Shown piece after piece: positions 19,428 through 27,994 of a stretch of 64,000 bases of DNA. Position 1 is the stretch's first letter. The number at the start of each line of letters is the position of its first letter. The notes beneath the pieces are model-generated. The model saw nothing but the letters and a program-made list of their open reading frames with translations. It was not told the DNA's origin and did not search any database. Source of the DNA: Labrys wisconsinensis (lineage in GTDB: Bacteria; Pseudomonadota; Alphaproteobacteria; Rhizobiales; Labraceae). The stretch spans positions 62,001-126,000 of the forward strand of contig NZ_JAUSVX010000003.1 of assembly GCF_030814995.1 (NCBI RefSeq), read 5' to 3'. Made by a program: the position numbers and the translations under genes.

Positions 19428-20906
19428 GTGAGCGAAGCGACCCGGCCCGACGACGGCCTCGACATCGACCTGGACGGCGACACGCTGCGCGAGGAGTGCG
19501 GCGTGTTCGGCATTTTCGGGCACCCGGAGGCGGCCGCCATCACGGCTCTCGGCCTGCACGCGCTGCAGCATCGCGGCCAGGAGGCTGCTGGCATCGTCGC
19601 CTTCGACGGCAAGCGCTACCATTCCGAGCGCCGCCTGGGGCTGGTCGGCGACACCTTCTCCAAGCGCGACGTGATCGAGCGCCTGCCAGGCAGTGCCGCC
19701 ATCGGCCATGTGCGCTATTCCACCACCGGCGAGACCATCCTGCGCAACGTCCAGCCGCTCTTCGCCGAGATCCAGGCCGGCGGCTTCGCGGTGGCGCACA
19801 ACGGCAACCTCACCAACGGCCTGACGCTGCGGCGCGAGCTGATCCGCAAGGGCGCCATCTGCCAGTCGACCTCGGACACCGAGGTGATCCTGCACCTCGT
19901 CGCCCGCTCGCAGCGCGAGCGCTTCATCGACCGCTTCATCGACGCCCTGTTCCAGCTCGAAGGCGCCTATGCCTTCGTCGGCCTCACCAACAAGAAGCTC
20001 GTGGGCGCGCGCGACCCGCTCGGCATCCGCCCGCTGGTGCTGGGCGAGCTCGACGGCCATTACATCCTCGCCTCCGAGACCTGCGCGCTCGACATCATCG
20101 GCGCCCGCTTCATCCGGGACGTCGAGAACGGCGAGATCGTCGTCATCACCGAGAGCGGCGTGGAATCGATCAAGCCCTTCCCGCGCATGCCGGCCCGGCC
20201 CTGCATCTTCGAGTACATCTATTTCGCCCGGCCGGACTCGGTCGTGCACGGCCGCAACGTCTACCAGGTGCGCAAGCGCTTCGGCGCCGAGCTCGCCGCC
20301 GAGAGCCTGGTCGAGGCCGACGTCGTCGTGCCGGTGCCCGATTCCGGCGTGCCGGCGGCCATCGGCTTCGCCCAGGCGGCCGGGCTGCCCTACGAGCTCG
20401 GCATCATCCGCAACCATTATGTCGGACGCACGTTCATCCTGCCGACCCAGGCGATGCGCGAGGTCGGCGTGCGCATGAAGCTCAGCGTCAACCGCGCCGT
20501 CATCGAGGGCAAGCGTATCGTGCTGGTCGACGATTCCATCGTGCGCGGCACCACCTCGGTGAAGATCGTCCGCATGATGCGCGAGGCCGGCGCGCGAGAG
20601 GTGCATTTCCGCATCTCCTCCCCGCCGATCACCCATCCCGACTATTACGGCATCGACACGCCTGACCGGACCAATCTCCTGGCCGCGCAGAAGTCGCTGG
20701 CGGAGATGCGCGACTATGTCGGCGCCGACAGCCTCGCGTTCCTCTCCGTCGAAGGCATCTACCGCGCCTGCGGCTATGAGCGGCGCGATCCGGTCCGCCC
20801 GCAATTCACCGACCATTGCTTCACGGGCGACTATCCGACCTTTCTCACCGACGTGATCGGCGAGAGCGCCAAGCAGCAGCTGTCCCTGCTGGCCGAAGCG
20901 AGCTGA
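19428..20906 (+). CDS. purF: Amidophosphoribosyltransferase PurF
   Basis: Commits PRPP to purine synthesis by transferring ammonia from glutamine. From the GTG at 19428 (AAGGGG 9 bases upstream) the protein has 492 residues. A 23-residue propeptide would be cleaved to expose catalytic Cys24 (REECGVFGIFG). The class II glutaminase domain runs to about 250 (HALQHRGQEAAGI, VAHNGNL). The PRPP loop VLVDDSIVRGTTS lies in the C-terminal phosphoribosyltransferase domain, and C-terminal cysteines are compatible with an Fe-S cluster as in Bacillus PurF. A TTG at 19371 is possible but has no ribosome site. Confidence 0.97.
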   Translation: MSEATRPDDGLDIDLDGDTLREECGVFGIFGHPEAAAITALGLHALQHRGQEAAGIVAFDGKRYHSERRLGLVGDTFSKRDVIERLPGSAAIGHVRYSTTGETILRNVQPLFAEIQAGGFAVAHNGNLTNGLTLRRELIRKGAICQSTSDTEVILHLVARSQRERFIDRFIDALFQLEGAYAFVGLTNKKLVGARDPLGIRPLVLGELDGHYILASETCALDIIGARFIRDVENGEIVVITESGVESIKPFPRMPARPCIFEYIYFARPDSVVHGRNVYQVRKRFGAELAAESLVEADVVVPVPDSGVPAAIGFAQAAGLPYELGIIRNHYVGRTFILPTQAMREVGVRMKLSVNRAVIEGKRIVLVDDSIVRGTTSVKIVRMMREAGAREVHFRISSPPITHPDYYGIDTPDRTNLLAAQKSLAEMRDYVGADSLAFLSVEGIYRACGYERRDPVRPQFTDHCFTGDYPTFLTDVIGESAKQQLSLLAEAS

Positions 20907-20925
20907 AGGCGCGGCACGCGCCTTC
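20905..20925 (+). terminator. Hairpin at the end of purF
   Basis: GAAGGCGCG-GCA-CGCGCCTTC is a perfect 9-bp stem that begins inside the purF stop codon. There is no T-run after it, so it may act as an RNA-stabilising hairpin or a weak terminator between purF and the SDR gene. Confidence 0.5.
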
Positions 20926-21029
20926 CGGAATTCGAAGCGCGGGCGACCGGCCCGGCCAAGGCAGCTTCTAAAGTGCAGGCAGGTTCGGGAGAACCTGCTT
21001 GGCCACATGGGCTCAAGGGGATCCGGATC

Positions 21030-21770
21030 ATGTCCGAACTGTTCAAGGGCCGCGTCGCCCTGGTCACGGGCGCCTCGCGCGGCATCGGCCGGGCCGCGGC
21101 CCTTGCCCTCGCCGCGGCGGGCGCCCATGTCGTCGCGGTCGCCCGAACCGTCGGCGGGCTGGAGGAGCTCGACGACGAGATCCAGGCCAAGGGCGGCACC
21201 GCCTCCCTCGTGCCGCTCGACCTCAAGGACGGCGACGGCCTCGACAATCTCGGCTTCCAGCTGTTCGAGCGCTATGGCCGCCTCGACATCCTGGTCGGCA
21301 ATGCCGGCATCCTCGGCTCGGTCTCGCCACTCGGCCATATCGAGCCGCGGGACTGGGACAATGTCATGGCCGTCAACCTCACCGCCAACTGGCGGCTGAT
21401 CCGCGCGATGGATCCGTTGCTGCGCCGGTCGGAGGCCGGCCGGGCGCTGTTCGTGACCTCGGGCGCGGCCTGGAAGGCGGCGGCCTACTGGGGCCCCTAT
21501 GCCGTGTCCAAGGCCGGGCTCGACACGCTGGTGCGCACCTATGCGCACGAGACCGAGAACACCGCCGTGCGCGCCAACCTGCTCTCGCCCGGGCCGATCC
21601 GCACGCGCATGCGCGCCGCTGCCATGCCGGGCGAGGACCCGGAGACGCTCCCCCCGCCGGAGGCGGTGACGCCGGCCGTGCTGCGCCTGACCGGCCCCGA
21701 CTTCGGCGAGACCGGCAAGGTGTTCGATCTGCGCGAAGGCCGCGTGCTGGCGTTCCGCGGGCCGGCGTGA
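21030..21770 (+). CDS. Short-chain dehydrogenase/reductase
   Basis: A 246-residue classical SDR. The NAD(P)-binding TGASRGIG is near 13-20 (the Arg favours NADP), followed by NAGILGS. The catalytic Tyr157-Lys161 pair is in YAVSK, preceded by TSGAAWKAAAYWG; the usual Ser is probably the one in TSGA. ATG at 21030 has AAGGGG upstream. The SPGPIRTRM segment is typical. Substrate unknown. Its stop abuts the stop of the convergent membrane gene with no spacer. Confidence 0.9.
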   Translation: MSELFKGRVALVTGASRGIGRAAALALAAAGAHVVAVARTVGGLEELDDEIQAKGGTASLVPLDLKDGDGLDNLGFQLFERYGRLDILVGNAGILGSVSPLGHIEPRDWDNVMAVNLTANWRLIRAMDPLLRRSEAGRALFVTSGAAWKAAAYWGPYAVSKAGLDTLVRTYAHETENTAVRANLLSPGPIRTRMRAAAMPGEDPETLPPPEAVTPAVLRLTGPDFGETGKVFDLREGRVLAFRGPA

Positions 21771-23318
21771 TCAGGGCGTGGCCGCGGGCGCCGGACGGCG
21801 TACCCAGAAGGCCACCTCCCGGGCGGGATCGGCGAAGGCGAGCGCATAGTCGGCGAGGCTCGCGGCGACCTCGGGATTGGCCTCGATCCAGCCCTCGGCC
21901 GAAGGCCCTTCGAGAATGACCACGTCCGGTTTGCCGCGCCGGACATCCTCGACGAAGCCCTGCCTGTCGCGCGCGGCATAGGCGCGCAAGGTCTGGCGCT
22001 CGGCCTCGCTCAGGCCGGGATCGGCGAGCCGCGCCGCCGCCGTGGCGGTGACCCACAGGCTGCAGGGGCGCCCGACCCATTGCCCGTCGAGGAGGCGCAC
22101 CAGCGGATGGCCGGCGGTGAGCTGGGCGGAGACGGCGATCATCCGGGGATGGGGCGGCGCGATGCGCGCGACCTCCTTGGCCAGATCGCCGCCGTCGCTG
22201 ACGCTGTTGAAATATTGCAGCCCGATCGCCAGCCCCGTCACGAGCAGCGTGCGGACGAGGAGCAGGCGTCCGGCCGCCTCCTTGCCGGATGGGATCGCCG
22301 ATCGCGGGACGACCGGCACCGCGAGCCAGAGCGCCGCCAGGGCGACGAGAGCCACGGCAGGATATTCGTGATTGACGAAGCCTTTGCCCTGCACGAGATA
22401 GGCGAGATAGAACCCCGCCGCGGCGAGCAGCAGCGTGGCGACGGGCGTGGCCGCCATCGGGCGTTGCCCGCCGAGCACGGCGGCCAGCAGCAGGGCGAGC
22501 GGCAGGGAGCCATAGCGCAGGACGAGCGCGGCGAAGGGCTCGCGCAGCGGCAGATAGGTCGCGACGGCGAGCGGAAGGCCGTCGGCGAGATAGGCCGGGA
22601 AGACCAGCGGGATGGAGGCGGCGTAGAGGGCCAGCACCGCGAGCGCGGCTGCCCATTCGGGCTGCAGGAGGCTGCGGATCGAGCGCGTGCGCCAGAGCAG
22701 GAACAGGGCCGGCAGAAGCAGCGCCGCAGCGAAATGCGGCTTGATGGCAAGGGCGATGCCTGCGCCGACCCCGGCGGCGAGAGCAGCGCCGAGACCGATC
22801 CCCGCCCGCTCGGCGCGCACCTGCAGGAGGGCCAGCATCGGCAGCAGGGCCAGGAGAGCCCAGTGCTCGCGCTGGGCGAAGGCCTTGGCCGGCAGGATCA
22901 GCAGGACGAAGACGGCGCCCGCCGGCAACAGCGCCTGCGCAGCCGGCGACAGGCCCCTGCCGACGGCCAGGATGCGGGCGGCGCCGAAGAGCGAGAGGGC
23001 GGCGAGGCCGAAGGTCGCCGCCGCGACCGCCAGCTCCGGGCGAATCGCGAGGGCGCGGGCGAGAGCAGCCCAGGGCAGATAGATCAGGATCGAGGCCGGT
23101 GGGTTGGTCTCGACGAAATCGACATAGGGCACGGCGCCGTCGAGCACCCGTTCACACACCGTCAGCAACCAGGAGGTGTCGGCGTTGATCGGAGAGAGTG
23201 CGTGCTGAACCACGGCGACCGCGAACAGCAGGAATGCCGGCAAGACGACCCGTCCGGCCGACGCCATCCGACTCCATCCGGTCCCGCCGGCCACCGCCTC
23301 GACACGCGCCTCGCCCAT
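21771..23318 (-). CDS. Multi-span membrane glycosyltransferase-like protein
   Basis: A 515-residue integral membrane protein with about eleven hydrophobic helices up to residue 370 and a soluble C-terminal tail. The first periplasmic loop reads INADTSWLLTVCERVLDGAVPYVDFVETNPP in pieces. The acidic DTSW and FVETNPP motifs sit where PMT/ArnT-type (GT39/GT83) lipid-linked sugar transferases keep their catalytic Asp/Glu. A second loop has a GFVNHEYP segment. I read it as a GT-C fold enzyme of unknown sugar and acceptor. It is monocistronic, divergent from the ParB-like gene. Confidence 0.62.
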   Translation of the reverse strand: MGEARVEAVAGGTGWSRMASAGRVVLPAFLLFAVAVVQHALSPINADTSWLLTVCERVLDGAVPYVDFVETNPPASILIYLPWAALARALAIRPELAVAAATFGLAALSLFGAARILAVGRGLSPAAQALLPAGAVFVLLILPAKAFAQREHWALLALLPMLALLQVRAERAGIGLGAALAAGVGAGIALAIKPHFAAALLLPALFLLWRTRSIRSLLQPEWAAALAVLALYAASIPLVFPAYLADGLPLAVATYLPLREPFAALVLRYGSLPLALLLAAVLGGQRPMAATPVATLLLAAAGFYLAYLVQGKGFVNHEYPAVALVALAALWLAVPVVPRSAIPSGKEAAGRLLLVRTLLVTGLAIGLQYFNSVSDGGDLAKEVARIAPPHPRMIAVSAQLTAGHPLVRLLDGQWVGRPCSLWVTATAAARLADPGLSEAERQTLRAYAARDRQGFVEDVRRGKPDVVILEGPSAEGWIEANPEVAASLADYALAFADPAREVAFWVRRPAPAATP

Positions 23319-23537
23319 GCTCCCCCCCGATCAGATCGCCCGGTCGGCAAATCAGCACGGAAAACCTACGATTTGGTTCGCTTTTCCGGCATTCGGGGCC
23401 GCCTGCGCGATCGCAGTGGAAAAATCGACGGCGGAAGGGCTTCGCCGCCGGCAGAACGCCGATCCCACCCGTCTTGTCTTCAAAAAAGTCTCAATTGCTC
23501 CTGCATGTTCGTTGCGCCGGGAATGAGGGTACACCCC

Positions 23538-24188
23538 ATGGTCGACACCACGGGTTCAACCGGGCTCGGCCCGGTCCATCACATCAGCAAGCTCGACGTC
23601 CGCGAGCTTCGGCCGACCCAGATCACGGTCGGCCTCCGCGAAGTCGCGGAAAAGCGCGAGCAATGGCGCGCCTTGAAGAAGAAGGACCGCAAGGAATTTC
23701 TCGACAGCCACCTCGTGCCGGCCGTTCTGGGCCCGAACGGCGCCTTCTACATCACCGACCACCACCATCTCGCGCGCGCCCTGCTCGACGAGGGATGGGA
23801 TACGGTCTGGGCGGCGGTCCAGGCGGACCTCGGCAACCTCGGCCGCGACGAATTCTGGGTGGTGATGGACCATCGGATGTGGGTCCACCCCTACGACGCG
23901 GACGGCATCCGGCGCGACTTCTCGGACGTGCCCAAGCGGATCGCCGCCCTGGTCGACGACCCCTATCGCAGCCTCGCCGGGGAGGTGCGACGGCGCGGCG
24001 GCTTCTCCAAGGACACCACACCGTTCAGCGAGTTCCTGTGGGCGGACTTCTTCCGCCGGCGCATCCCGGAATCGCAGCTGCGCGAGGATTTCGTCGGCGC
24101 CGTCGCCCTCGCCCTCGAGCTCTGCCACACCCGCGCCGCGATCCATCTGCCCGGCTGGTCGGGCACCCATATCGACGACCGGACATGA
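23538..24188 (+). CDS. ParB-like (ParBc_2) protein
   Basis: A 216-residue protein of the type called 'putative ParB-like nuclease' (ParBc_2). It has the ParB-like start VRELRPTQITVGLREVAEK, a Lys-rich helix, then GAFYITDHHHLARAL (about 73-87), in which the His cluster replaces the GHHR-type motif of true ParB. There is no helix-turn-helix or partition context, so chromosome partitioning is unlikely; a CTP or nucleotide-dependent activity is possible. GAGGG precedes the ATG at 23538. An in-frame ATG at 23523 is an alternative. Confidence 0.72.
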   Translation: MVDTTGSTGLGPVHHISKLDVRELRPTQITVGLREVAEKREQWRALKKKDRKEFLDSHLVPAVLGPNGAFYITDHHHLARALLDEGWDTVWAAVQADLGNLGRDEFWVVMDHRMWVHPYDADGIRRDFSDVPKRIAALVDDPYRSLAGEVRRRGGFSKDTTPFSEFLWADFFRRRIPESQLREDFVGAVALALELCHTRAAIHLPGWSGTHIDDRT

Positions 24189-24278
24189 GCGCCGACGCCG
24201 TCCGCGCGCGCGGCGATTCGACACCCGTCACGACAAGATGAGCGGCATTGCCGCCGACCGCCGGAACAGGGCCCAGCC

Positions 24279-24983
24279 ATGCGCGAAAAGCACATCGTCA
24301 TCCATAGCCAGGCCCTCGACTTCTGGCTGGCGCGCGGCGCCGTGCTGGCCATCGTCTGTCTCCAGCTGCTGGTCATCAACGACCTGTCCTTCGGCCCGCG
24401 CTGGCTGGCGCCTGCGCTCGAGCTGGCGCTGCTGGTGCCGCTGTCGGTCGCCACGGCCTGGACGCAGGCGCAGGTCCGCGACGCGACCGCCGATCACGAA
24501 TGGAACGCCATCGCCCGCTATCGCGTGCTGATCCGCCGCACCGCCCTGCTGCTCACCGGCATCGTCAGCGTTATGAACTGCGGCGCGCTCGTCGGCCTGG
24601 TCCAGGCGCTGCTGCACGGCCATGCCTCGAACGGCACCACGCTGCTGGTCGACGCCCTCAACATCTGGGTCACCAACATCATCGTCTTTGCCCTGTGGTT
24701 CTGGAGCACCGACCGGGGCGGCCCGCCGACCTGCGGCCTGGTGAAGCGCGCGCAGGCCGACTTCCTGTTCCCGCAGATGACCTTCACCCAAAGAGAGGCC
24801 GGCACCTGGCTGCCCGGCTTCGTCGACTACCTCTATCTCGCCTTCACCAACGCCACCGCCTTCTCGCCCACCGACACCCTGCCGCTGACGCGCAGTGCCA
24901 AGCTGCTGATGATGGTGGAATCGATGATCTCGCTGCTGACGGTCGCGCTGGTGGCGGCGCGTGCCGTCAATATCCTCGCGTGA
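24279..24983 (+). CDS. Membrane protein with a pore-loop-like C-terminus
   Basis: A 234-residue inner-membrane protein with about five hydrophobic segments (near 17-36, 41-60, 85-112, 122-143 and 205-232). Between the last two is YLYLAFTNATAFSPTDTLPLT (about 188-207, cited in part: FTNATAFSPTDTLPLT), followed by TRSAKLLMMVES and a helix ending ARAVNIL. This layout resembles the pore helix plus inner helix of two-TM potassium channels, but the TVGYG filter is absent. Function unknown. It ends 23 bases before the convergent caspase-like gene. Confidence 0.65.
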   Translation: MREKHIVIHSQALDFWLARGAVLAIVCLQLLVINDLSFGPRWLAPALELALLVPLSVATAWTQAQVRDATADHEWNAIARYRVLIRRTALLLTGIVSVMNCGALVGLVQALLHGHASNGTTLLVDALNIWVTNIIVFALWFWSTDRGGPPTCGLVKRAQADFLFPQMTFTQREAGTWLPGFVDYLYLAFTNATAFSPTDTLPLTRSAKLLMMVESMISLLTVALVAARAVNILA

Positions 24984-25006
24984 ACGGCGGGGCCCTCGGT
25001 GGGGCC

Positions 25007-26680
25007 TTACTGAGCGCCGCTGGTGACGACGTTGACGAGGCCGATCGACAGCGCCTGGCCGTGGAGCGCCTGGGCGAGGATGTCGGGCAGGTCGGTGGCG
25101 GCCTGCGGGCTCGTCAGCCCTCGGAGGGCCCGGTGCAGGTCGTCCATCGGCTTGTCGGTCATGACGGCGACGAGGTGCTCGGATCCGAAGGGCGGATCCT
25201 TCACCTGCAGCGGCAGGCTGAAGGTCTTGCCGGTCCAGGTCGCGTCGTGCTCCAGGGCGGAATCCGGATAGAGGAACTCGACCTTGCCGTCGGGCGGCAG
25301 GTTGAACAGGGTGAGATAGGGATGCGCCGGCTCGGCGAGGCGGACGGTGACCCGCTCGCCGACATGGTGGACCTGGGCGCCTTCGACGATGTCGAACGGC
25401 ACGATGCCGCGGCCGGCCTCGGCCTGGAGAAAGGCGATGGCCCGCCACTTGGCGACGATGCCGGCCAGGCCTTCCGGCGCGACACCCTCGGCGACGATGC
25501 CGGCGACACGCTTTTCCACGGTGCGCCCCGCCACGTCGTAGACGAGATCCGCCGCGGCCTCGTCCTGCACGATCGCCGCGCCCTTGACCTCGGCCGGACC
25601 GGCACCGCCGCGATAGGCGAGCTTGAGCGTATCGGCGAGGGCGGCCTGCTCGGCGATCTGGATCGCCTGAGCGATGTCGGCACCGGCCGCCGGCTCCGCT
25701 GCAGGCACAGCGGCTGCAGGCCCGGCCGCTGCGGGCCCGGCCGCGGGCACCGTCGCGGGCACGGCCGCGCGCGAGCCGAGCACGACGATCGGGCGCGGCA
25801 GAGCCGGCAACGTACGCGGAAACTGCTGATTGTCGGTGCGCTGCTGGATGGTCGCGCGCACGAAAGCGGTGAGCTCCTGCTCGGTGGTGACACCGTGGTG
25901 GGCGGCATCCGCAGCGCCTTCCAGGGCGCGTGCGAAGGCATAGGACAACGCCCCGCGCGGCTTGCCGTCGATCTGGATCTCCGGCGAGAGCTGGTCCGCG
26001 GCGACCGCCGCCAGGAAGGTGACGCTGTCCGCCTCCGCGATGGTCCGGTCCTGCGAGGGCACGGGCGGCGCGAATTTCACGAGCTCGTCGCGCGAGATCT
26101 TGAGCTTGGGGATGGCCCTGTAGGTCAGCCCCATGGTCACGCCGCGGGTCATGCCGCCGGAATGGCAGGAATCGGCGACGAAGACGACGTGGATGCCCTT
26201 GTGCTCGGCATCCTTGATCCAGCCCGTCACCTCGTCATCGAGGATCCGGTTCGCCAGTCCCGGCCCCGAGAGGTCGTAGTTGACCATGATGAAGGTCTCG
26301 GCCAGGCCGTCGGGATGGTTGTGATCGCCCTTGGCCGCCGGCTCCTGACCGCCATGGCCGGCATAGGTGAAGATCAGGGTGTCGCCGGCCTTGGCCTGCG
26401 CCAGCAGGCTGTCCCAGGCCTCCTGCACCTTCTGCCGGGTGACCTCCTTGTCGGTCAGCAGGATCATCCGGTCGACGCCGGCCCCCTGCAGCGCCGTGGC
26501 GATGTCCTGGGCATCGTTGACGGCACCGTGCAGCTTGTTGACCGGCGGGTCGTAATCATCGACCCCGACGATCAGGCCGTACCGCGCCGCGGCGGCGGGG
26601 CCGGCACAGCCGAGCCAGAAAACCAGGGCGGGAACGGCCAGGGCGAGCCTGGGCAGAGCGCGCGCGAGCGATGTCGTCAT
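25007..26680 (-). CDS. Exported caspase-like (peptidase C14) protein
   Basis: A 557-residue protein with a signal peptide (LALAVPALVFWLGCAGPAAAA, cut near 32). A caspase/metacaspase p20-like domain spans about 33-300. The catalytic dyad is intact: His109 in TYAGHGGQ and Cys172 in VADSCHSGG. An Ala/Pro-rich linker (about 305-345) leads to a C-terminal domain (about 350-557) with a beta-rich DUF4384-like segment (HPYLTLFNLPPDGKVEFLYP). Export makes a periplasmic role likely. Such orthocaspases cut after basic residues in other bacteria; the target here is unknown. Confidence 0.85.
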   Translation of the reverse strand: MTTSLARALPRLALAVPALVFWLGCAGPAAAARYGLIVGVDDYDPPVNKLHGAVNDAQDIATALQGAGVDRMILLTDKEVTRQKVQEAWDSLLAQAKAGDTLIFTYAGHGGQEPAAKGDHNHPDGLAETFIMVNYDLSGPGLANRILDDEVTGWIKDAEHKGIHVVFVADSCHSGGMTRGVTMGLTYRAIPKLKISRDELVKFAPPVPSQDRTIAEADSVTFLAAVAADQLSPEIQIDGKPRGALSYAFARALEGAADAAHHGVTTEQELTAFVRATIQQRTDNQQFPRTLPALPRPIVVLGSRAAVPATVPAAGPAAAGPAAAVPAAEPAAGADIAQAIQIAEQAALADTLKLAYRGGAGPAEVKGAAIVQDEAAADLVYDVAGRTVEKRVAGIVAEGVAPEGLAGIVAKWRAIAFLQAEAGRGIVPFDIVEGAQVHHVGERVTVRLAEPAHPYLTLFNLPPDGKVEFLYPDSALEHDATWTGKTFSLPLQVKDPPFGSEHLVAVMTDKPMDDLHRALRGLTSPQAATDLPDILAQALHGQALSIGLVNVVTSGAQ

Positions 26681-26891
26681 CGAAGCCTATCCGTCTCGCC
26701 CCCAGTGTGGACGATCATGGCCAATCATGTCGAATCTGCGCCTTGAGCCGCGCCGGCCGCCCTCGCCGAGGTTGCATTGTTTCCCCCGGCACAGCAACCC
26801 CGTCGGTCGTGCCGGCGTCGGTGGCCGGTGGAGCTGAAAGCCGCTCCTGTTTCCGCTAGTGTCCGCCTGGACCATCCCGGAGATCCGCGTC

Positions 26892-27440
26892 ATGGCTGCC
26901 TATGTCGCCCTGCTGCGCGCCGTCAATGTCAGCGGCACCGGCAAATTGCCGATGGCAGCGCTCAGGGCGGCCTGCGAAGCGGCGGGGCTCGAGCGCGTCT
27001 CGACCTATATCGCCAGCGGCAACATCGTCTTCTCGAGCCCGCAGACCGCCGCCACGGTCAAGACCCTGATCGCCGGCCTCCTGCACGAGCGCTTCGGCCT
27101 GACGAAGAACCACGTGCTGGTGCGCACGCCGGAGAAGCTCGCGCAGGCGATCGCTGCCAACCCGTTCGCGGACGCCGCCGCGACGCGGCCCAACCTGCTG
27201 ATGCTCACCTTCCTCGACGGGCCTGCCGCCGAGGGGGCGGCGCAGCGGCTCGCCGACCATCGCGGCCCCGAGCGGCTGCATCTCGATGGCGAGCACCTCT
27301 ATATCGACTATGCCGAGGGCGTAGCCCGCTCCAAGCTGACGCCGGCCTTCCTCGATCGGGCTCTGCAGGTGCCGGCCACGGCCCGCAACTGGAACACCGC
27401 CAACACGCTCCTGGGCATGGTACGGGCTCTGGAGGCGTGA
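26892..27440 (+). CDS. DUF1697 protein (first of tandem pair)
   Basis: A 182-residue DUF1697 protein with the family N-terminus MAAYVALLRAVNVSGTGKL. It also has the STYIASGNIVFSS segment and the C-terminal ATARNWNTANTLLGM. No catalytic function is established for the family. ATG at 26892 fits the family start; an in-frame upstream codon would add 11 residues. The next gene is a diverged copy, starting 2 bases after this stop. Confidence 0.88.
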   Translation: MAAYVALLRAVNVSGTGKLPMAALRAACEAAGLERVSTYIASGNIVFSSPQTAATVKTLIAGLLHERFGLTKNHVLVRTPEKLAQAIAANPFADAAATRPNLLMLTFLDGPAAEGAAQRLADHRGPERLHLDGEHLYIDYAEGVARSKLTPAFLDRALQVPATARNWNTANTLLGMVRALEA

Positions 27441-27442
27441 CC

Positions 27443-27982
27443 GTGGCGGTGCACCTCGCGCTGCTGCGCGCGATCGGGCCGGCGACCCACGCGAAGATGT
27501 CGATGCAGGACCTGCGCCAAGCCTGCCGGGCCGAGGGTCTCGGCACGGTCGCGACCTACATCCAGACCGGCAACCTCATCATCGGGAGCGAGTTGCCGCC
27601 GAATGCCGTGCAGGCGGCCGTCGAGAGGGCCCTGCTCCGGTTCGGGCTGACCAACCGGGTGGTGATCCGCGCGCCCGCTGCGCTCGCCGCGGTCCTGGTG
27701 GAGAACCCGTTTCCCGAGGCGGCCGCGACCCGACCGAGCGATCTGTGCGTCTGCTTCCTGGCGGAACCGGTTCCCGCGGCGCTCCTGGCACGGCTCGACG
27801 GGCATGCCGGGCCCGAACGGATCCGGCTGGTCGGCGCACGGGACCTTTGTGTCGACTATCCCGCCGGCGTCACCGGCTCGAAGCTGACGCCGGGCGTGAT
27901 CGAACGCAGGCTCTCCACGCCACTGACCGCGCGCAATTGGAACACGGTCGGCAAGCTCTCGGCTCTGGCAGGACCGGCCTGA
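27443..27982 (+). CDS. DUF1697 protein (second of tandem pair)
   Basis: A 179-residue paralogue of the preceding protein: MAVHLALLRAIGPATHAKM, ATYIQTGNLIIGS and TARNWNTVGKLSAL line up with it throughout. The GTG at 27443 is preferred because GGAGG lies 7 bases upstream and the N-termini then align residue for residue. A GTG at 27437 overlapping the upstream stop is too close to that site. The copy has lost the VNVSG loop. Tandem duplication followed by divergence is the simplest explanation. Confidence 0.82.
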   Translation: MAVHLALLRAIGPATHAKMSMQDLRQACRAEGLGTVATYIQTGNLIIGSELPPNAVQAAVERALLRFGLTNRVVIRAPAALAAVLVENPFPEAAATRPSDLCVCFLAEPVPAALLARLDGHAGPERIRLVGARDLCVDYPAGVTGSKLTPGVIERRLSTPLTARNWNTVGKLSALAGPA

Positions 27983-27994
27983 AAAGCCGGCCGC

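Noticed and set aside
19398-21548. 716-codon minus-strand frame opposite purF and the SDR
   Set aside because: Antisense shadow; both plus-strand genes are certain.
22080-23537. Upstream extension of the ParB-like reading frame
   Set aside because: It runs antisense through the membrane glycosyltransferase-like gene; the family-like start and ribosome site are at 23538.
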